From assembly GCA_041392765.1 (NCBI GenBank), contig JAWKLL010000007.1, positions 1-64,000 of the forward strand: a DNA stretch of 64,000 nucleotides. The letters run 5' to 3'. Positions within the stretch are counted from its first letter, which is position 1. The number at the start of each line of letters is the position of its first letter. Source of the stretch: Lewinella sp041392765. GTDB taxonomy: Bacteria > Bacteroidota > Bacteroidia > Chitinophagales > Saprospiraceae. Below the pieces are notes generated by a model that was not told the origin of the DNA, did not search any database, and worked only from the letters and a program-made list of their open reading frames with translations. The position numbers were made by a program, and so were the translations under genes. Of this stretch, positions 8,024 to 16,974 are shown one piece after another.

Positions 8024-9000
8024 AGTTTTATTCCTTCGCTCAAATTCTTGTCAACAACAACCTTCATCCATTTTAAAGTTTCGATTATTCCCGAATCTTT
8101 ACATACCACATTACAATGGTGGTGACCCCATCCTAGGTTATAGGGTTTGTGATTAAATTCTCCTGTTCGCAACTCTTTTATATGGAACAAATTAATTTCA
8201 GTCACGGTTAAATCAGGAACAATTCTGCCTTCTGCCTGTGCTAACCTACTTAAAAAACCAAGGCCTTTTAACTTTTCTAAACAGAGAGGACATACGGTGT
8301 GTCCATCTGAGTCAATCACTCTATTTTCTTTAAGATGATTTTTGTCAGATAGATTTCGCCCTTGGCAACTCAGATTAATGTGTTTTTTTCGCTCTTGTAT
8401 TTCTTCCTCTGTCATTCCCGCTTCAATTGCCACTTCTATTGAATCAAAACAATGCCAAAATAAATACTCTAATTGTAATTTACAGTCTTTAATGGTTCTC
8501 GAACTAGCATATTCGTAAACCCTTATACCAGCTCCTTTTAGACCGCTTGTATTGAATCCTATTGTTATTTTTTCATCATTTGCTGATATTGTTGATGGTA
8601 CTCTAGCTACAAATTCTCCACCAAGTGGGTTAGTTCTGCTAGTAGCATGTTTTAGTTTTTTTGTAATTGGGTTGAATTCTTTCCATTCTTGTCTTGTTTC
8701 ATAAAAGAGAAGTGTATTTGTACCTAATTTTAATTTTTTAGACTTTAACTCAGAATTTATCTTCGGATTTGTAAAGTAATACGTTGGATTGATTAATACG
8801 ATAAAACCATTTTCAAAATCTCCGTCATTATCTGGAGCTACGTTTGCTAAATGGAAATAGTCATAAGGAATTAAAACAGTACTATTTCTATTAACTCTAT
8901 TTTGAAAAATTACATCATCATCAGCACCTCTAGTTTGTCCAGTTTTATAGATTTTACTTTTCAAAAGCTTTGGTAAGCTTGGTATTCTCTTTTTAGCCAT
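8020..9000 (-). CDS. Probable type II restriction endonuclease with C-terminal HNH-like zinc site
   Basis: A 326-residue AT-rich gene converging on the methyltransferase and following the controller gene. The C-terminal third looks like an HNH (beta-beta-alpha-metal) nuclease: a CPLC knuckle, then LTVTEINLFHIKELRTGEFN, then WGHHHCNVVC, with histidines and cysteines spaced as in zinc-supported HNH sites. The N-terminal two thirds (residues 1-200) match nothing I recognise and probably hold DNA-recognition and dimer functions. Role as the restriction partner is inferred from position and the nuclease motif. A BstXI-like HNH family is possible, but I cannot confirm it. The start overlaps the controller gene by 8 bases. 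Confidence 0.75.
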   Translation of the reverse strand: MAKKRIPSLPKLLKSKIYKTGQTRGADDDVIFQNRVNRNSTVLIPYDYFHLANVAPDNDGDFENGFIVLINPTYYFTNPKINSELKSKKLKLGTNTLLFYETRQEWKEFNPITKKLKHATSRTNPLGGEFVARVPSTISANDEKITIGFNTSGLKGAGIRVYEYASSRTIKDCKLQLEYLFWHCFDSIEVAIEAGMTEEEIQERKKHINLSCQGRNLSDKNHLKENRVIDSDGHTVCPLCLEKLKGLGFLSRLAQAEGRIVPDLTVTEINLFHIKELRTGEFNHKPYNLGWGHHHCNVVCKDSGIIETLKWMKVVVDKNLSEGIKL

Positions 9001-9208
9001 TAAATAACTCTTTTATATCAACATTAAGTGCTTTCGCAATTTTCTCAATGTTTACAAGAGTTATGTTCTTTTCAGCACGTTCTATCATTCCGATATACGT
9101 TCTGTGAAGATCAGCTTTAAAAGAAAGTTCTTCTTGTGAAAGATTTTTTTCTTTTCTCAACTGTCTAACACGCTGTCCGAATTTTATTAAAACTTCTCTG
9201 CTCTCCAT
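8993..9208 (-). CDS. XRE-family controller (C) protein of the restriction-modification system
   Basis: A 71-residue single-domain helix-turn-helix protein, almost entirely an XRE/Cro fold: FGQRVRQLRKEKNLSQEELSF, then HRTYIGMIERAEKNITL, then IEKIAKALNVDIKELF. C proteins bind C-boxes upstream of their own gene, activating then repressing it, and so delay nuclease expression until DNA has been methylated. Here the gene precedes and overlaps the nuclease gene by 8 bases, the classic C-R operon. A C-box-like operator lies 27 bases upstream of the start. Confidence 0.9.
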   Translation of the reverse strand: MESREVLIKFGQRVRQLRKEKNLSQEELSFKADLHRTYIGMIERAEKNITLVNIEKIAKALNVDIKELFNG

Positions 9209-9234
9209 TGAGTAAATTACAATGAGGCAAAGCT

Positions 9235-9270
9235 ACTTATAGTATGCAACCTGTGCCACAGACTAAAGTT
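9235..9270. promoter_or_regulatory. C-box operator of the controller gene
   Basis: Two half-site pairs lie upstream of the controller gene: ACTTATAGT at 9235-9243 (on the minus strand ACTATAAGT) and GACTAAAGT at 9261-9269 (minus strand ACTTTAGTC, followed by TGTGG). Known C-boxes are built from ACT-N3-AGT type sites with a GTGG-like spacer, so the match is good. I infer autogenous control of the C-R operon. Confidence 0.65.
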
Positions 9271-9412
9271 AGCATTTTTGTAGTCAAAATGTCCTTGCAA
9301 AATTAGTTTTCATTTGTCGTCTGTGTTTTTTTGTAACTATTCATAATCCACCCTCTCTTTATTTCAACAGATTGGGCAGTAATAGAAGATTGCTATAACA
9401 GGTAACGGATGG

Positions 9413-10327
9413 TCATTCTCTTTTTCCACCTCTCGGATGGAATTGCAAGATAGTTTCGCGCAGGAAGTCGGCATCCAAGTGGGTATAAATTTCCGTTGTG
9501 AGGATGGATTCGTGGCCTAGCATATCTTGCACGGCACGCAGGTCGGCACCTCCCTCAATAAGGTGGGTGGCGAAGGAATGACGGAAGGTATGCGGACTGA
9601 CATTCTTGGTGATGCCGGCTGCACGGGCACATTCTTTGACGATCATAAACACGAAAACCCGGCTGAGGGCACCTCCTCGTCGGTTGAGAAATACCAAATG
9701 GCGGGCATCGGGTTGTATGTTGGAAAGATGCCTACGCACGCCTTCAATATAAAACTTCAGGTGCTTCAAGGCTTCTTCCCCTATGGGTACTAATCGTTCT
9801 TTGTTGCCCTTACCGATGATGCGCAGGAATCCCATTTCCCAATATACATTTTGTAGCGGCAGGTTGGTGAGTTCACTAACCCGCAGTCCGCTGGCGTATA
9901 GTATTTCCAACATGGCTCGGTTGCGCAAACCGTGATCCGTACTCAAGTCAATGGAGCTGAGCATGGCTTGTATTTCTTCAAACGTAAGAACTTCCGGTAG
10001 GTGGCGACCCAACTTGGGGCCTTCAATGAGTTCCGTTGGGTCATTGGCTAAGGGCTGCTCTGTGTGTAGATACCGATAAAAAGTCTTGAGGCCAGATAGT
10101 AATCTGGCTTGAGAGCGCATCTCAAGTCCCAGCCCGTTGATCCAAACCAAAAAATCCTCCAATTGCTGCCGTGTTACCGCTCTGGGAGGGGTGTCGATAC
10201 CGTGTATTTGGAAGTAGGCCACCAATTTACGCACGTCACGCTCATAAGCTGCGATGCTGTGTTCAGACAAAGCTCTTTCCAATTTCAGGAAAGCCTTGAA
10301 AGCCCTTATGTGGATGTCCCAGATCAT
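9413..10327 (-). CDS. xerD: Site-specific tyrosine recombinase XerD
   Basis: XerD with XerC resolves chromosome dimers at dif. The 304-residue protein has the N-terminal SAM-like core-binding domain (residues 1-90) and a C-terminal catalytic domain with SGLRVSELTNL (first arginine), NKERLVPIG, HTFRHSFATHLIEGGADLRA (H-x-x-R), LGHES and the tyrosine in TTEIYTHLD. Length and motifs are those of housekeeping Xer recombinases, not an island integrase, although it lies beside the restriction-modification island. The start is the ATG at 10325-10327. Confidence 0.92.
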   Translation of the reverse strand: MIWDIHIRAFKAFLKLERALSEHSIAAYERDVRKLVAYFQIHGIDTPPRAVTRQQLEDFLVWINGLGLEMRSQARLLSGLKTFYRYLHTEQPLANDPTELIEGPKLGRHLPEVLTFEEIQAMLSSIDLSTDHGLRNRAMLEILYASGLRVSELTNLPLQNVYWEMGFLRIIGKGNKERLVPIGEEALKHLKFYIEGVRRHLSNIQPDARHLVFLNRRGGALSRVFVFMIVKECARAAGITKNVSPHTFRHSFATHLIEGGADLRAVQDMLGHESILTTEIYTHLDADFLRETILQFHPRGGKRE

Positions 10328-10406
10328 GAGGAACGAGTGTTTAGCATGGTAAGGTTGTTATAAAGATAGCGTTAATCACGGAAATTTAGGCATATAATAA
10401 AAATAA

Positions 10407-10616
10407 GGTTCTTTGTTTTTTATAGCGGAGGCTACCCTTCGGGTCGCTATTGTATCTCGGCTATGCCGATGACGTTTCGCAGCTCTCTAGGCTGAGCCTA
10501 GATCGGCCCCGGCAAACCCGGGTCTGTCAGCTAAAAGCTGCCACTGCTGCACAACTTGTCTCGGCCTTTTGCCGAGATCGCTAGCCCAGTACGACCACTA
10601 GATTTGTAAAAGAACC
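10407..10616 (+). repeat. MITE-like repeat family A, copy A1
   Basis: About 210 bp bounded by GGTTCTTTG on the left and an AGAACC end on the right. The interior contains GGAGGCTACCCTTCGGGTCG, the CTAGGCTGAGCCTAG hairpin, CCCGGGTCTGTCAGCTAAAAGCTG and CTAGCCCAGTACGACCACTAG. The same modules, in the same order, occur at 33803-33965 and, inverted, at 39580-39743. It has no coding frame. This copy is the longest, with extra hairpin segments, and abuts the ftsZ terminator. Confidence 0.88.
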
Positions 10617-10655
10617 AAAAAAAGAAAGCGTCCAAGCCGTGTGGCCGGACGCTTT
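10617..10655 (-). terminator. Rho-independent terminator behind ftsZ
   Basis: On the minus strand AAAGCGTCC (10647-10655) pairs with GGACGCTTT (10625-10633), a 9-bp perfect stem, followed by a T tract at 10617-10623. It is the strongest terminator behind the dcw operon. Confidence 0.75.
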
Positions 10656-10691
10656 GCCAAAGCTAAGTTGCTTAAACGGAAGCAATCGTAT

Positions 10692-10751
10692 ATACGCTCT
10701 ACACAGGGAGCGTATAGGTCGGGTAGGGGAGCTTGCTTTCGCAAGCACCCC
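10692..10751. other. Two further hairpins between ftsZ and its terminator
   Basis: ATACGCTC (10692-10699) pairs with GAGCGTAT (10708-10715). GGGGAGCTTGC (10726-10736) pairs with GCAAGCACCCC (10741-10751) around a TTTC loop, with one mismatch. Neither has a T tract; they may stabilise the 3' end of the dcw transcript. Confidence 0.5.
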
Positions 10752-10782
10752 ATTGTGATAACTTACTGATAATGGTACGGAA

Positions 10783-12252
10783 TCAATCTACTTGATCGTG
10801 TAGGTAAGAATTACCGCGCCGCATTTCCGGCTCTTCCTCGTCGCCTATCGTCCATCTGGATAGTTGTTGTTCGCCCGATTTGGGTACGTTGTCCAAGATG
10901 ACACCTCTACGGATGTAAGCGGGTTCATTTTCCAACTCATTGATAGTCTGAGGGTTGTTGAGTTTTGTGACCTGGCTGCGCAGGCGTTCCCGACGGCGTT
11001 CTTCCGCCTCCTTGGCTCGTTGCTGTTCGGCGGCTTCTTCTGCGGGATCGCGGTAAGCAGGCGTAGGTTCTTCAAAGGCATACTGGCGTTTCTGGTATTT
11101 AGAAACGGTTTCCTGTATGTCGTCGAACTCAAAGGTAGCACCTCCGGCTTGCTTGTCGGCCTCGAAACCTATGTTAGATAGGTTGTTGGGCTGGTTATGC
11201 TCTCCCTTCGGCTCTACTGTCGGGTGGGTAGCTGGGCGGTCGTCGTCCAAGTTTACCACCACGCGGTCGGGTTGAGCTTCTTCTACACGCTTGCGTTTAT
11301 TTTCAAACCCCGTCGCAATGACGGTTACGCTGATTTTGTCGCCCAAGGTTTCGTCGAAGCAGTTACCCCAGATGAGGTCGGTACCGTAGCCCGCTTCTTC
11401 CTGCACGAACTCGGTGATTTCGAAAATTTCGTCCATCGTTACCTCGCGGGTGCCGCTGGTGATGTTCAGCAGGATGTGCTTTGCACCACGGATGTCGTTA
11501 TCTTCCAAAAGTGGAGAGTGCAAGGCTTGATCCACCGCCATACGGGCGCGGTCGTCGCCTTCGGCCATAGCCGTACCCATGATAGCTACACCACTTTCAC
11601 GCATGACCGTGTTCACGTCCTCAAAATCCACGTTCACATAACCGGGAACGGTGATGATTTCGGCAATGCCTTTGGCGGCAGTGGTGAGGATATTGTCGGC
11701 CTGGCTGAAGGCATCTGATAACCCCAAGTTGCCGTGAATCTGGCGCAGTTTGTCGTTGGAGATGACAATCAGCGTATCCACATTGGCTTTGAGTTCCGAC
11801 AAGCCTTCCATACCCTGCAAGGTACGGCGGCGGCCTTCAAAAGTGAAAGGTAGCGTGACGATACCTACCGTGAGAATGTTCATTTCGCGGGCAGTGCGTG
11901 CGATGATAGGGGCGGCACCTGTACCTGTGCCACCACCCATGCCTGCTGTGACAAACAACATTTTACAGTTGTTGCCCAAATATCGCTTGACCTCCTCAAT
12001 AGATTCTTCGCAGGCCAATTTGCCCACAGTAGGCTTGGAGCCTGCCCCGCGCCCTTCGGTGAGGTGCGGTCCCAGTTGGATTTTTACTGGCACGGGGCTT
12101 TGCTCCATAGCTTGGTTATCGGTATTGGAGATAGCAAAATCCACGCCTACAATACCTTGGCGGAACATGTGGTTGACAGCGTTGCTGCCGCCGCCACCTA
12201 CGCCTATTACTTTTATGATGGGGCTTTCGCCCTTTGGCAAATCAAAAATCAT
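10783..12252 (-). CDS. ftsZ: Cell division protein FtsZ
   Basis: FtsZ is the tubulin-like GTPase that forms the division ring. The GTP-binding core occupies roughly residues 1-320: GVGGGGSNAVNHM near 17-29, the tubulin signature GGGTGTG at about 106-112, and a T7-loop region following EDVNTVMRESG. A long charged linker follows (about residues 325-465, rich in Q, E and R), then a short C-terminal tail. At 489 residues it is longer than E. coli FtsZ because of this linker, as is common in Bacteroidota. It is the last gene of the dcw operon, 86 bases after ftsA, and is followed by hairpins and a terminator. Confidence 0.97.
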   Translation of the reverse strand: MIFDLPKGESPIIKVIGVGGGGSNAVNHMFRQGIVGVDFAISNTDNQAMEQSPVPVKIQLGPHLTEGRGAGSKPTVGKLACEESIEEVKRYLGNNCKMLFVTAGMGGGTGTGAAPIIARTAREMNILTVGIVTLPFTFEGRRRTLQGMEGLSELKANVDTLIVISNDKLRQIHGNLGLSDAFSQADNILTTAAKGIAEIITVPGYVNVDFEDVNTVMRESGVAIMGTAMAEGDDRARMAVDQALHSPLLEDNDIRGAKHILLNITSGTREVTMDEIFEITEFVQEEAGYGTDLIWGNCFDETLGDKISVTVIATGFENKRKRVEEAQPDRVVVNLDDDRPATHPTVEPKGEHNQPNNLSNIGFEADKQAGGATFEFDDIQETVSKYQKRQYAFEEPTPAYRDPAEEAAEQQRAKEAEERRRERLRSQVTKLNNPQTINELENEPAYIRRGVILDNVPKSGEQQLSRWTIGDEEEPEMRRGNSYLHDQVD

Positions 12253-12338
12253 AATCGCTGTTTTTGCAACCGTAGCCTTTGGTAATTCAGTAAGTTTGTT
12301 TCAACTTGCTACAGCTCATTATTTAATATGGTTAAAGG

Positions 12339-13679
12339 TTAGAACTCCGTATCCGGTTCGGTTTCAAACCATTCCTTTGTCTTGCGGAAGATGGACTCCA
12401 ACCAGTTGCCTCCGGCAGCGTCTTCAGCTTCCACACCGGCGGTTTCCAGTGTTTGAGCTTCTGGTGTGGGTGCCGTAGCCCGGCTGGGAGCTGGTATCTT
12501 TCCGGCATCGATGTCTTCAAAACCTTTCAGCAAAAGACCAACGGAGGTAGCATAAATGGGGCTTCCCAAGTTTTGGTGATACCCGTGCGCCAACTGTTCT
12601 ACGGGTACGCCAACGCGACAGCTATGCCCCGTGTGCCATTCTACCAATTTGTCGATATGACGAAGCAGTGCTCCTCCTCCTGTTACTACGATACCTCCTA
12701 TGAGTTTGCGCTCGTAGCCAGAACGGCGGATTTCCCACACTACCGCATCGAGTATTTCTTCCATGCGCGCTTGTATGATACGCGCTAGGTTTTTTTCTGA
12801 AATTTCCTTAGGGTCGCGGCCGCGAAGACCCGGTATGGCGATGATGCGGTTGTCAAATACTTCTTGTGCCATAGCAGCACCATAGTTGACTTTCAGCTTC
12901 TCCGCATGGTGCGCCATGACGTTGCAACCGTCCTTGATGTCGTTCGTCACTACATTGCCACCAAAGGGAATCACAGCCGTATGGCGAATGATGCCATCTT
13001 TGAAGATGGTGATGTCGGTAGTGCCTCCACCAATATCCACCAAAGCGATACCCGCTTCTTTTTCCTCTTCGCTCAACACCGCAGCGGCACTGGCAATAGG
13101 TTCCAACGTCAGATTATTGACGCGCATGCCAGAGCGTTCCACACAACGGTGTATATTGTTGGAAGCCGTTATCTGGCCTGTGATGATGTGGAAATTAGCC
13201 TCCAAGCGAATGCCAGACATACCAATAGGGTCGGTAATGCCCTGCTCGCTGTCGATGGTGTATTCCTGAGGAATCACGTGCAAGATTTTATCACCAGGCG
13301 GCAATACTAACTTGTACATGTCGCTGATGAGGCGGTCAATGTCTCGGCGGCTGATTTCCGTGTGGTCGTTGTCGCGCATGAGCATGCCCCTGTGTTGCAG
13401 GCTCTTGATGTGCTGCCCGGCAATACCTACGTGTACCTCTTTACAGGTCATACCTGCTTGGCGTTCCGCAATACTGATGGCCTCCTTGATGGCGTTGACG
13501 GTTTTCTCAATATTGGAAACCACGCCTCTGAGTACGCCTTCGCTGGCTACTTTTCCGAAACCTAAGATTTCCAATTTACCGTGTTCATTGCGCCTGCCAA
13601 TGACGGCGCAAACCTTGGTGGTGCCAATGTCCACTGCGACGATGGCATCATGTGGGGTGTTTACTTTCTGTTCTTCCAT
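12339..13679 (-). CDS. ftsA: Cell division protein FtsA
   Basis: FtsA is the actin-like ATPase that tethers FtsZ to the membrane. The 446-residue protein shows the phosphate-1 motif VAVDIGTTKVCAVIGRR near residue 15, the SHS2 (1C) region around residues 85-165, phosphate-2 ALVDIGGGTTDITIFKDG and the adenosine motif GGIVVTGGGALL. The last 20 residues (WLESIFRKTKEWFETEP) form an amphipathic helix, the expected membrane-targeting sequence. It sits between ftsQ and ftsZ in the dcw operon. Confidence 0.96.
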   Translation of the reverse strand: MEEQKVNTPHDAIVAVDIGTTKVCAVIGRRNEHGKLEILGFGKVASEGVLRGVVSNIEKTVNAIKEAISIAERQAGMTCKEVHVGIAGQHIKSLQHRGMLMRDNDHTEISRRDIDRLISDMYKLVLPPGDKILHVIPQEYTIDSEQGITDPIGMSGIRLEANFHIITGQITASNNIHRCVERSGMRVNNLTLEPIASAAAVLSEEEKEAGIALVDIGGGTTDITIFKDGIIRHTAVIPFGGNVVTNDIKDGCNVMAHHAEKLKVNYGAAMAQEVFDNRIIAIPGLRGRDPKEISEKNLARIIQARMEEILDAVVWEIRRSGYERKLIGGIVVTGGGALLRHIDKLVEWHTGHSCRVGVPVEQLAHGYHQNLGSPIYATSVGLLLKGFEDIDAGKIPAPSRATAPTPEAQTLETAGVEAEDAAGGNWLESIFRKTKEWFETEPDTEF

Positions 13680-13707
13680 TGCATTCCGTTTTTTATGAAT
13701 CAGTAAG

Positions 13708-14493
13708 TTATCGTTTTACACATACTACCTGCCCATTGTAGCGCAGGTCAAATGAGCGGTAGGCTTTCCATCCTTTGTAGGGCAAGCCTTCGCGGTAAAA
13801 AGTCTTCAGTCGTTCCAATTTGGCTTCCGCATCCTGATAGCGACCAAACTGTATCGTCTGTTTGCCAATTTTAGGACTGAGTATCAACTCCCCCCTTTTA
13901 TTGACATAGATTTGTTCAATCAAGGCATCTAAAAACTCATCTGCCATAAGCAGCTCATTGAGTCTATATACGTGTGTCAGCACGCTGCCGGTATCCCGCA
14001 GGAATCGCTCTTCCCACGGTGGCAGATTGCCTGTGGCAACGCGTACCCTTGCGGCAAAGTGCCGACTAGGAGGCATATTGCTGCCTTCTTTGTCCAAATA
14101 ATAATTCAAACCATTGTTGTCAATCACCCTTAGCAGTGGCATCCTTTGCTCAATGGCAATGTGTACCCGGCTTTGGGCATCCACCCAAGCTTCTGCCTGT
14201 TTTACGAAAGGGTCTTCTTCCAGCACCCGCTCCAAACGCTCCACATTGACTTTCCCCACAGGCAGACTCTCCAACGGTTGCGCAAAACGCTCTTCCAATA
14301 AAGCAGGTATATCCGATTCATCAATCAAGAAACTACCGTTTTCTATAGGCGTTATATCAACTATAATACCGCTCACCAAGGTCTCCTTACGGCGTTGCAT
14401 TGCATTGACCATGATGGTGAAGCCAATGAGGAAAATTCCTCCCCAAACGGCATACCGCAGGTTGCGGGCATATTGTTGGGTGTAACTAGCCAT
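13708..14493 (-). CDS. ftsQ: Cell division protein FtsQ
   Basis: FtsQ is the bitopic scaffold that links FtsL/FtsB to the septal synthase. The 261-residue protein has a short cytoplasmic N-terminus, one membrane helix at about residues 14-30 (YAVWGGIFLIGFTIMVNAM), and an extracytoplasmic part with a POTRA-like segment (residues 40-115, VNVERLERVLEEDPFVKQAEAWV) followed by the FtsQ/DivIB beta domain. Sequence conservation is low, so the call leans on topology and its place between murC and ftsA. It overlaps the murC 3' end by 8 bases. Confidence 0.88.
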   Translation of the reverse strand: MASYTQQYARNLRYAVWGGIFLIGFTIMVNAMQRRKETLVSGIIVDITPIENGSFLIDESDIPALLEERFAQPLESLPVGKVNVERLERVLEEDPFVKQAEAWVDAQSRVHIAIEQRMPLLRVIDNNGLNYYLDKEGSNMPPSRHFAARVRVATGNLPPWEERFLRDTGSVLTHVYRLNELLMADEFLDALIEQIYVNKRGELILSPKIGKQTIQFGRYQDAEAKLERLKTFYREGLPYKGWKAYRSFDLRYNGQVVCVKR

Positions 14494-15848
14494 GGTCTGA
14501 AGGGTTTAGTCTCAACAATAGTGCCTTGATAGGGCTTACCAACGTATCGATATCCCCCGCACCTAAGGTCAATAACACTTGCGGGTTGAGTGCTGCTATT
14601 GTTGGCAACACTTCCTGCATATTGACTAACTTGGGTGCGTTCCGCATCATTCCGGCAATCATACCCGAGGTTACGCCCGGCATGGGTAGCCTCGTGCTGG
14701 GTAAATGTCCATCAACAGGCAATCGTCCAACATATCCAAAGCTTCGGCAAAACCGTCCGCAAAATCCCTCGTCCGCGAAAATAAATGCGGTTGGAATATT
14801 CCGCTAATCCGTTTGCCGGGGTACAGTTTTTTAGCGGCAGCAATGGCTGCTTTCAGTTCTGTAGGGTGGTGGGCATAGTCATCGATATACCAAATCCTCC
14901 CTGCGGATATGGAATTCAAATCGGCGACCAATGCCGCGAAAATCCAGCAATCCCTGCCGAACCTGCTCGGGTGTAGCCCCTAATTCTAATGCCACGGTGA
15001 TGGCTGCTAAGGCATTTTCAATGTTGTGTCGTCCGGGGTGGGGGTGCTGCAATCCTTTGATAGCTGCTTTCGGCCCGGTGTAATCGAAAACAAAGTAACC
15101 TTGCGCTACTCGTATTTGAGTAGCCTGCACATCGCCTTCCTCAATGCCGAAAGTCAGCAAGCGAGGATGTTGAGCGAAGTGTTGTTCCAAACCTTGGCGC
15201 ACGATTAATAGTCCACCTGGTTTTATCTGTTGGGCGAAAGCCAAGAAACCTGTTTGAAGCATGGTTTCCTTGTCGCCGTAAATATCTAAATGGTCGGCAT
15301 CCATCGATAGGATGGTGGCAATCTCAGGGTGTAGGGTCAGGAACGAACGGTCGAATTCGTCGGCTTCTACTACAACCCATTCGCTAGTACCTTCTACAAA
15401 GTTGGAGGCAAAATTTCGAGAAACGCCACCAAGGAAGGCATTGCAATCTACTCCTCCACTGCGAAGCAAGTGAGTCGTGAGGGTGGAAGTGGTTGTTTTG
15501 CCGTGGGTGCCAGCAACCGCCACCGTCCTCATTCCTTCGCTGATGATACCCAGCACTTGACTGCGTTTATACACAGGCACACCTTGCGCCCTGAACCATA
15601 CTAATTCCTTATGTGTGGCCGGCACCGCAGGGGTATATACTACCAGATCTACCGTTTGAGGTAGTGTTGCTACTTCTTCTGCATACCGCACTTGGATACC
15701 TTCGTTTTCCAACGCTTCAGTAAGTGGGTAGGGTACGGTCGTATCCAGCCACTTGCACACCCCGCCCGTTGAAATACCGAGCTAAGGCACTCATGCCGAT
15801 GCCACCGATGCCGATGAAGTAGATGTTATGTATCTGGTTTAACTGCAT
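14486..15848 (-). CDS. murC: UDP-N-acetylmuramate--L-alanine ligase (three frameshifts)
   Basis: MurC adds the first amino acid of the peptidoglycan stem. Read across frames the protein has MQLNQIHNIYFIGIGGIGMSALARYF at the start (15848), the ATP loop VAGTHGKTTTST, VVEADEFDRSFL, the substrate motif HNIENALAAITVA, DDYAHHPTELKA, and a C-terminal FQPHLFSRT. The frame changes near 15735-15745 (a C-rich stretch), near 14900 (TTTGG) and near 14690, and family sequence resumes at once each time. Since MurC is essential and usually single-copy, I treat the breaks as sequence errors. The start lies one base from the murG stop; the 3' end overlaps ftsQ. Confidence 0.9.
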
Positions 15849-15849
15849 A

Positions 15850-16974
15850 TTATGAAATCGTCTTCCAATTTGCTAACATTACAACTTCCCGAGCAATTTT
15901 TTCAGCCGCTCCGGGATAGGCCATCTGGCGAGCATTTTGAGCCAATGTTTTCCGCGCAGGCGGGTTGTCCAATAATGCTAATGCCTGCTCAATCATCTGC
16001 CCGGTAGCTTCGTTGTCCTTGACGACGACTGCGGCATTTTGGGCGAAAAGTGCCTGCGCATTTTCGTTTGGTGGTCTTCTGCCACATTGGGCGAGGGTAC
16101 TAATACCGCCGGTTTTCCCAATAGGCAAATTTCTGCAATGGTCAGTGCACCTGCACGACTGATGACTACATCGGCGGCGGCGTACGCCAAATCCATGCGG
16201 TCTAAGAAAGGCAGTAGCTTGACATTGGGCAAAGCTGCCACCTCGCTCTCTTGATAGGCCGACTCGTATAGTTTGCCACACTGCCACAGCAGTTGCGCAT
16301 CCTGCCGCTGCGCCAACAGTGCTTTTGCTGCGGCTACTGCTTTGTTTAGGGTAGCTGCTCCTAAGCTCCCACCCGTCAACAGGATGACAGGGCGTTGGGC
16401 ATCGAACCCGTAATGGGTACAGCCCGCTACTTTATCAAGGGTAGGGAGAGCAGGCCTCCCTAACGGGGTTGCCCGCTTCCAACAGCTTTTCGGCTGGGAA
16501 GTATCGCTCCATCCCCGGATAAGCTACGCAAATGCGGTTGGCCAAAGCCGCCAACCATTTATTGGTCAGCCCTGCATAAGCGTTTTGTTCTTGTATCAGT
16601 GTGGGTATGCCCATCGCTGCCGCCTGCCTAAGCAATGGCCCGCTGGCGTACCCTCCGGTGCCCACCACCACATGTGGGCGCACCCGACGCAAGATGCGGC
16701 GAGCATTCCATAGGCTACTTACCAATTTGATGGGAAATAGCAGATTATCAAATGTCAACTTGCGTTGTATGCCACTGATCCACAGCCCTTCGATGGGATA
16801 GCCAGCTTTGGGTACTCGCTCCATCTCCATACGTCCTTTGGCCCCTACAAAGCGGATGTCTGCATCAGGCACAAGTGCCTTTAGCTGGTCGGCAATAGCA
16901 ATGGCAGGAAAAATATGCCCGCCTGTGCCGCCGCCACTGAAAATAACCCGCAATGTTTGGCTATCGTTTCTCAT
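15850..16974 (-). CDS. murG: UDP-N-acetylglucosamine--N-acetylmuramyl-(pentapeptide) transferase MurG (two frameshifts)
   Basis: MurG turns lipid I into lipid II at the inner face of the membrane. The N-terminal half shows FSGGGTGGHIFPAIAIA and PHVVVGTGGYASGP; the C-terminal half shows LLTGGSLGAATLN, VVISRAGALTIAEIC and PSPNVAEDHQTKNAQAL. Frame breaks: an extra G near 16453 (between GNPVRE and PALPTLDKVAG) and one A missing from the run at 16061-16064. The 5' end overlaps ftsW by 4 bases (ATGA). Confidence 0.92.

Noticed and set aside
9413..10327. xerD as the integrase of the restriction-modification island
   Set aside because: Length and motifs are those of the housekeeping XerD, base composition matches the chromosome, and no attachment-site repeats flank the island.
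10407..10616. Repeat A as a complete insertion sequence
   Set aside because: At 163-210 bp with no open frame it cannot encode a transposase; a non-autonomous element fits better.
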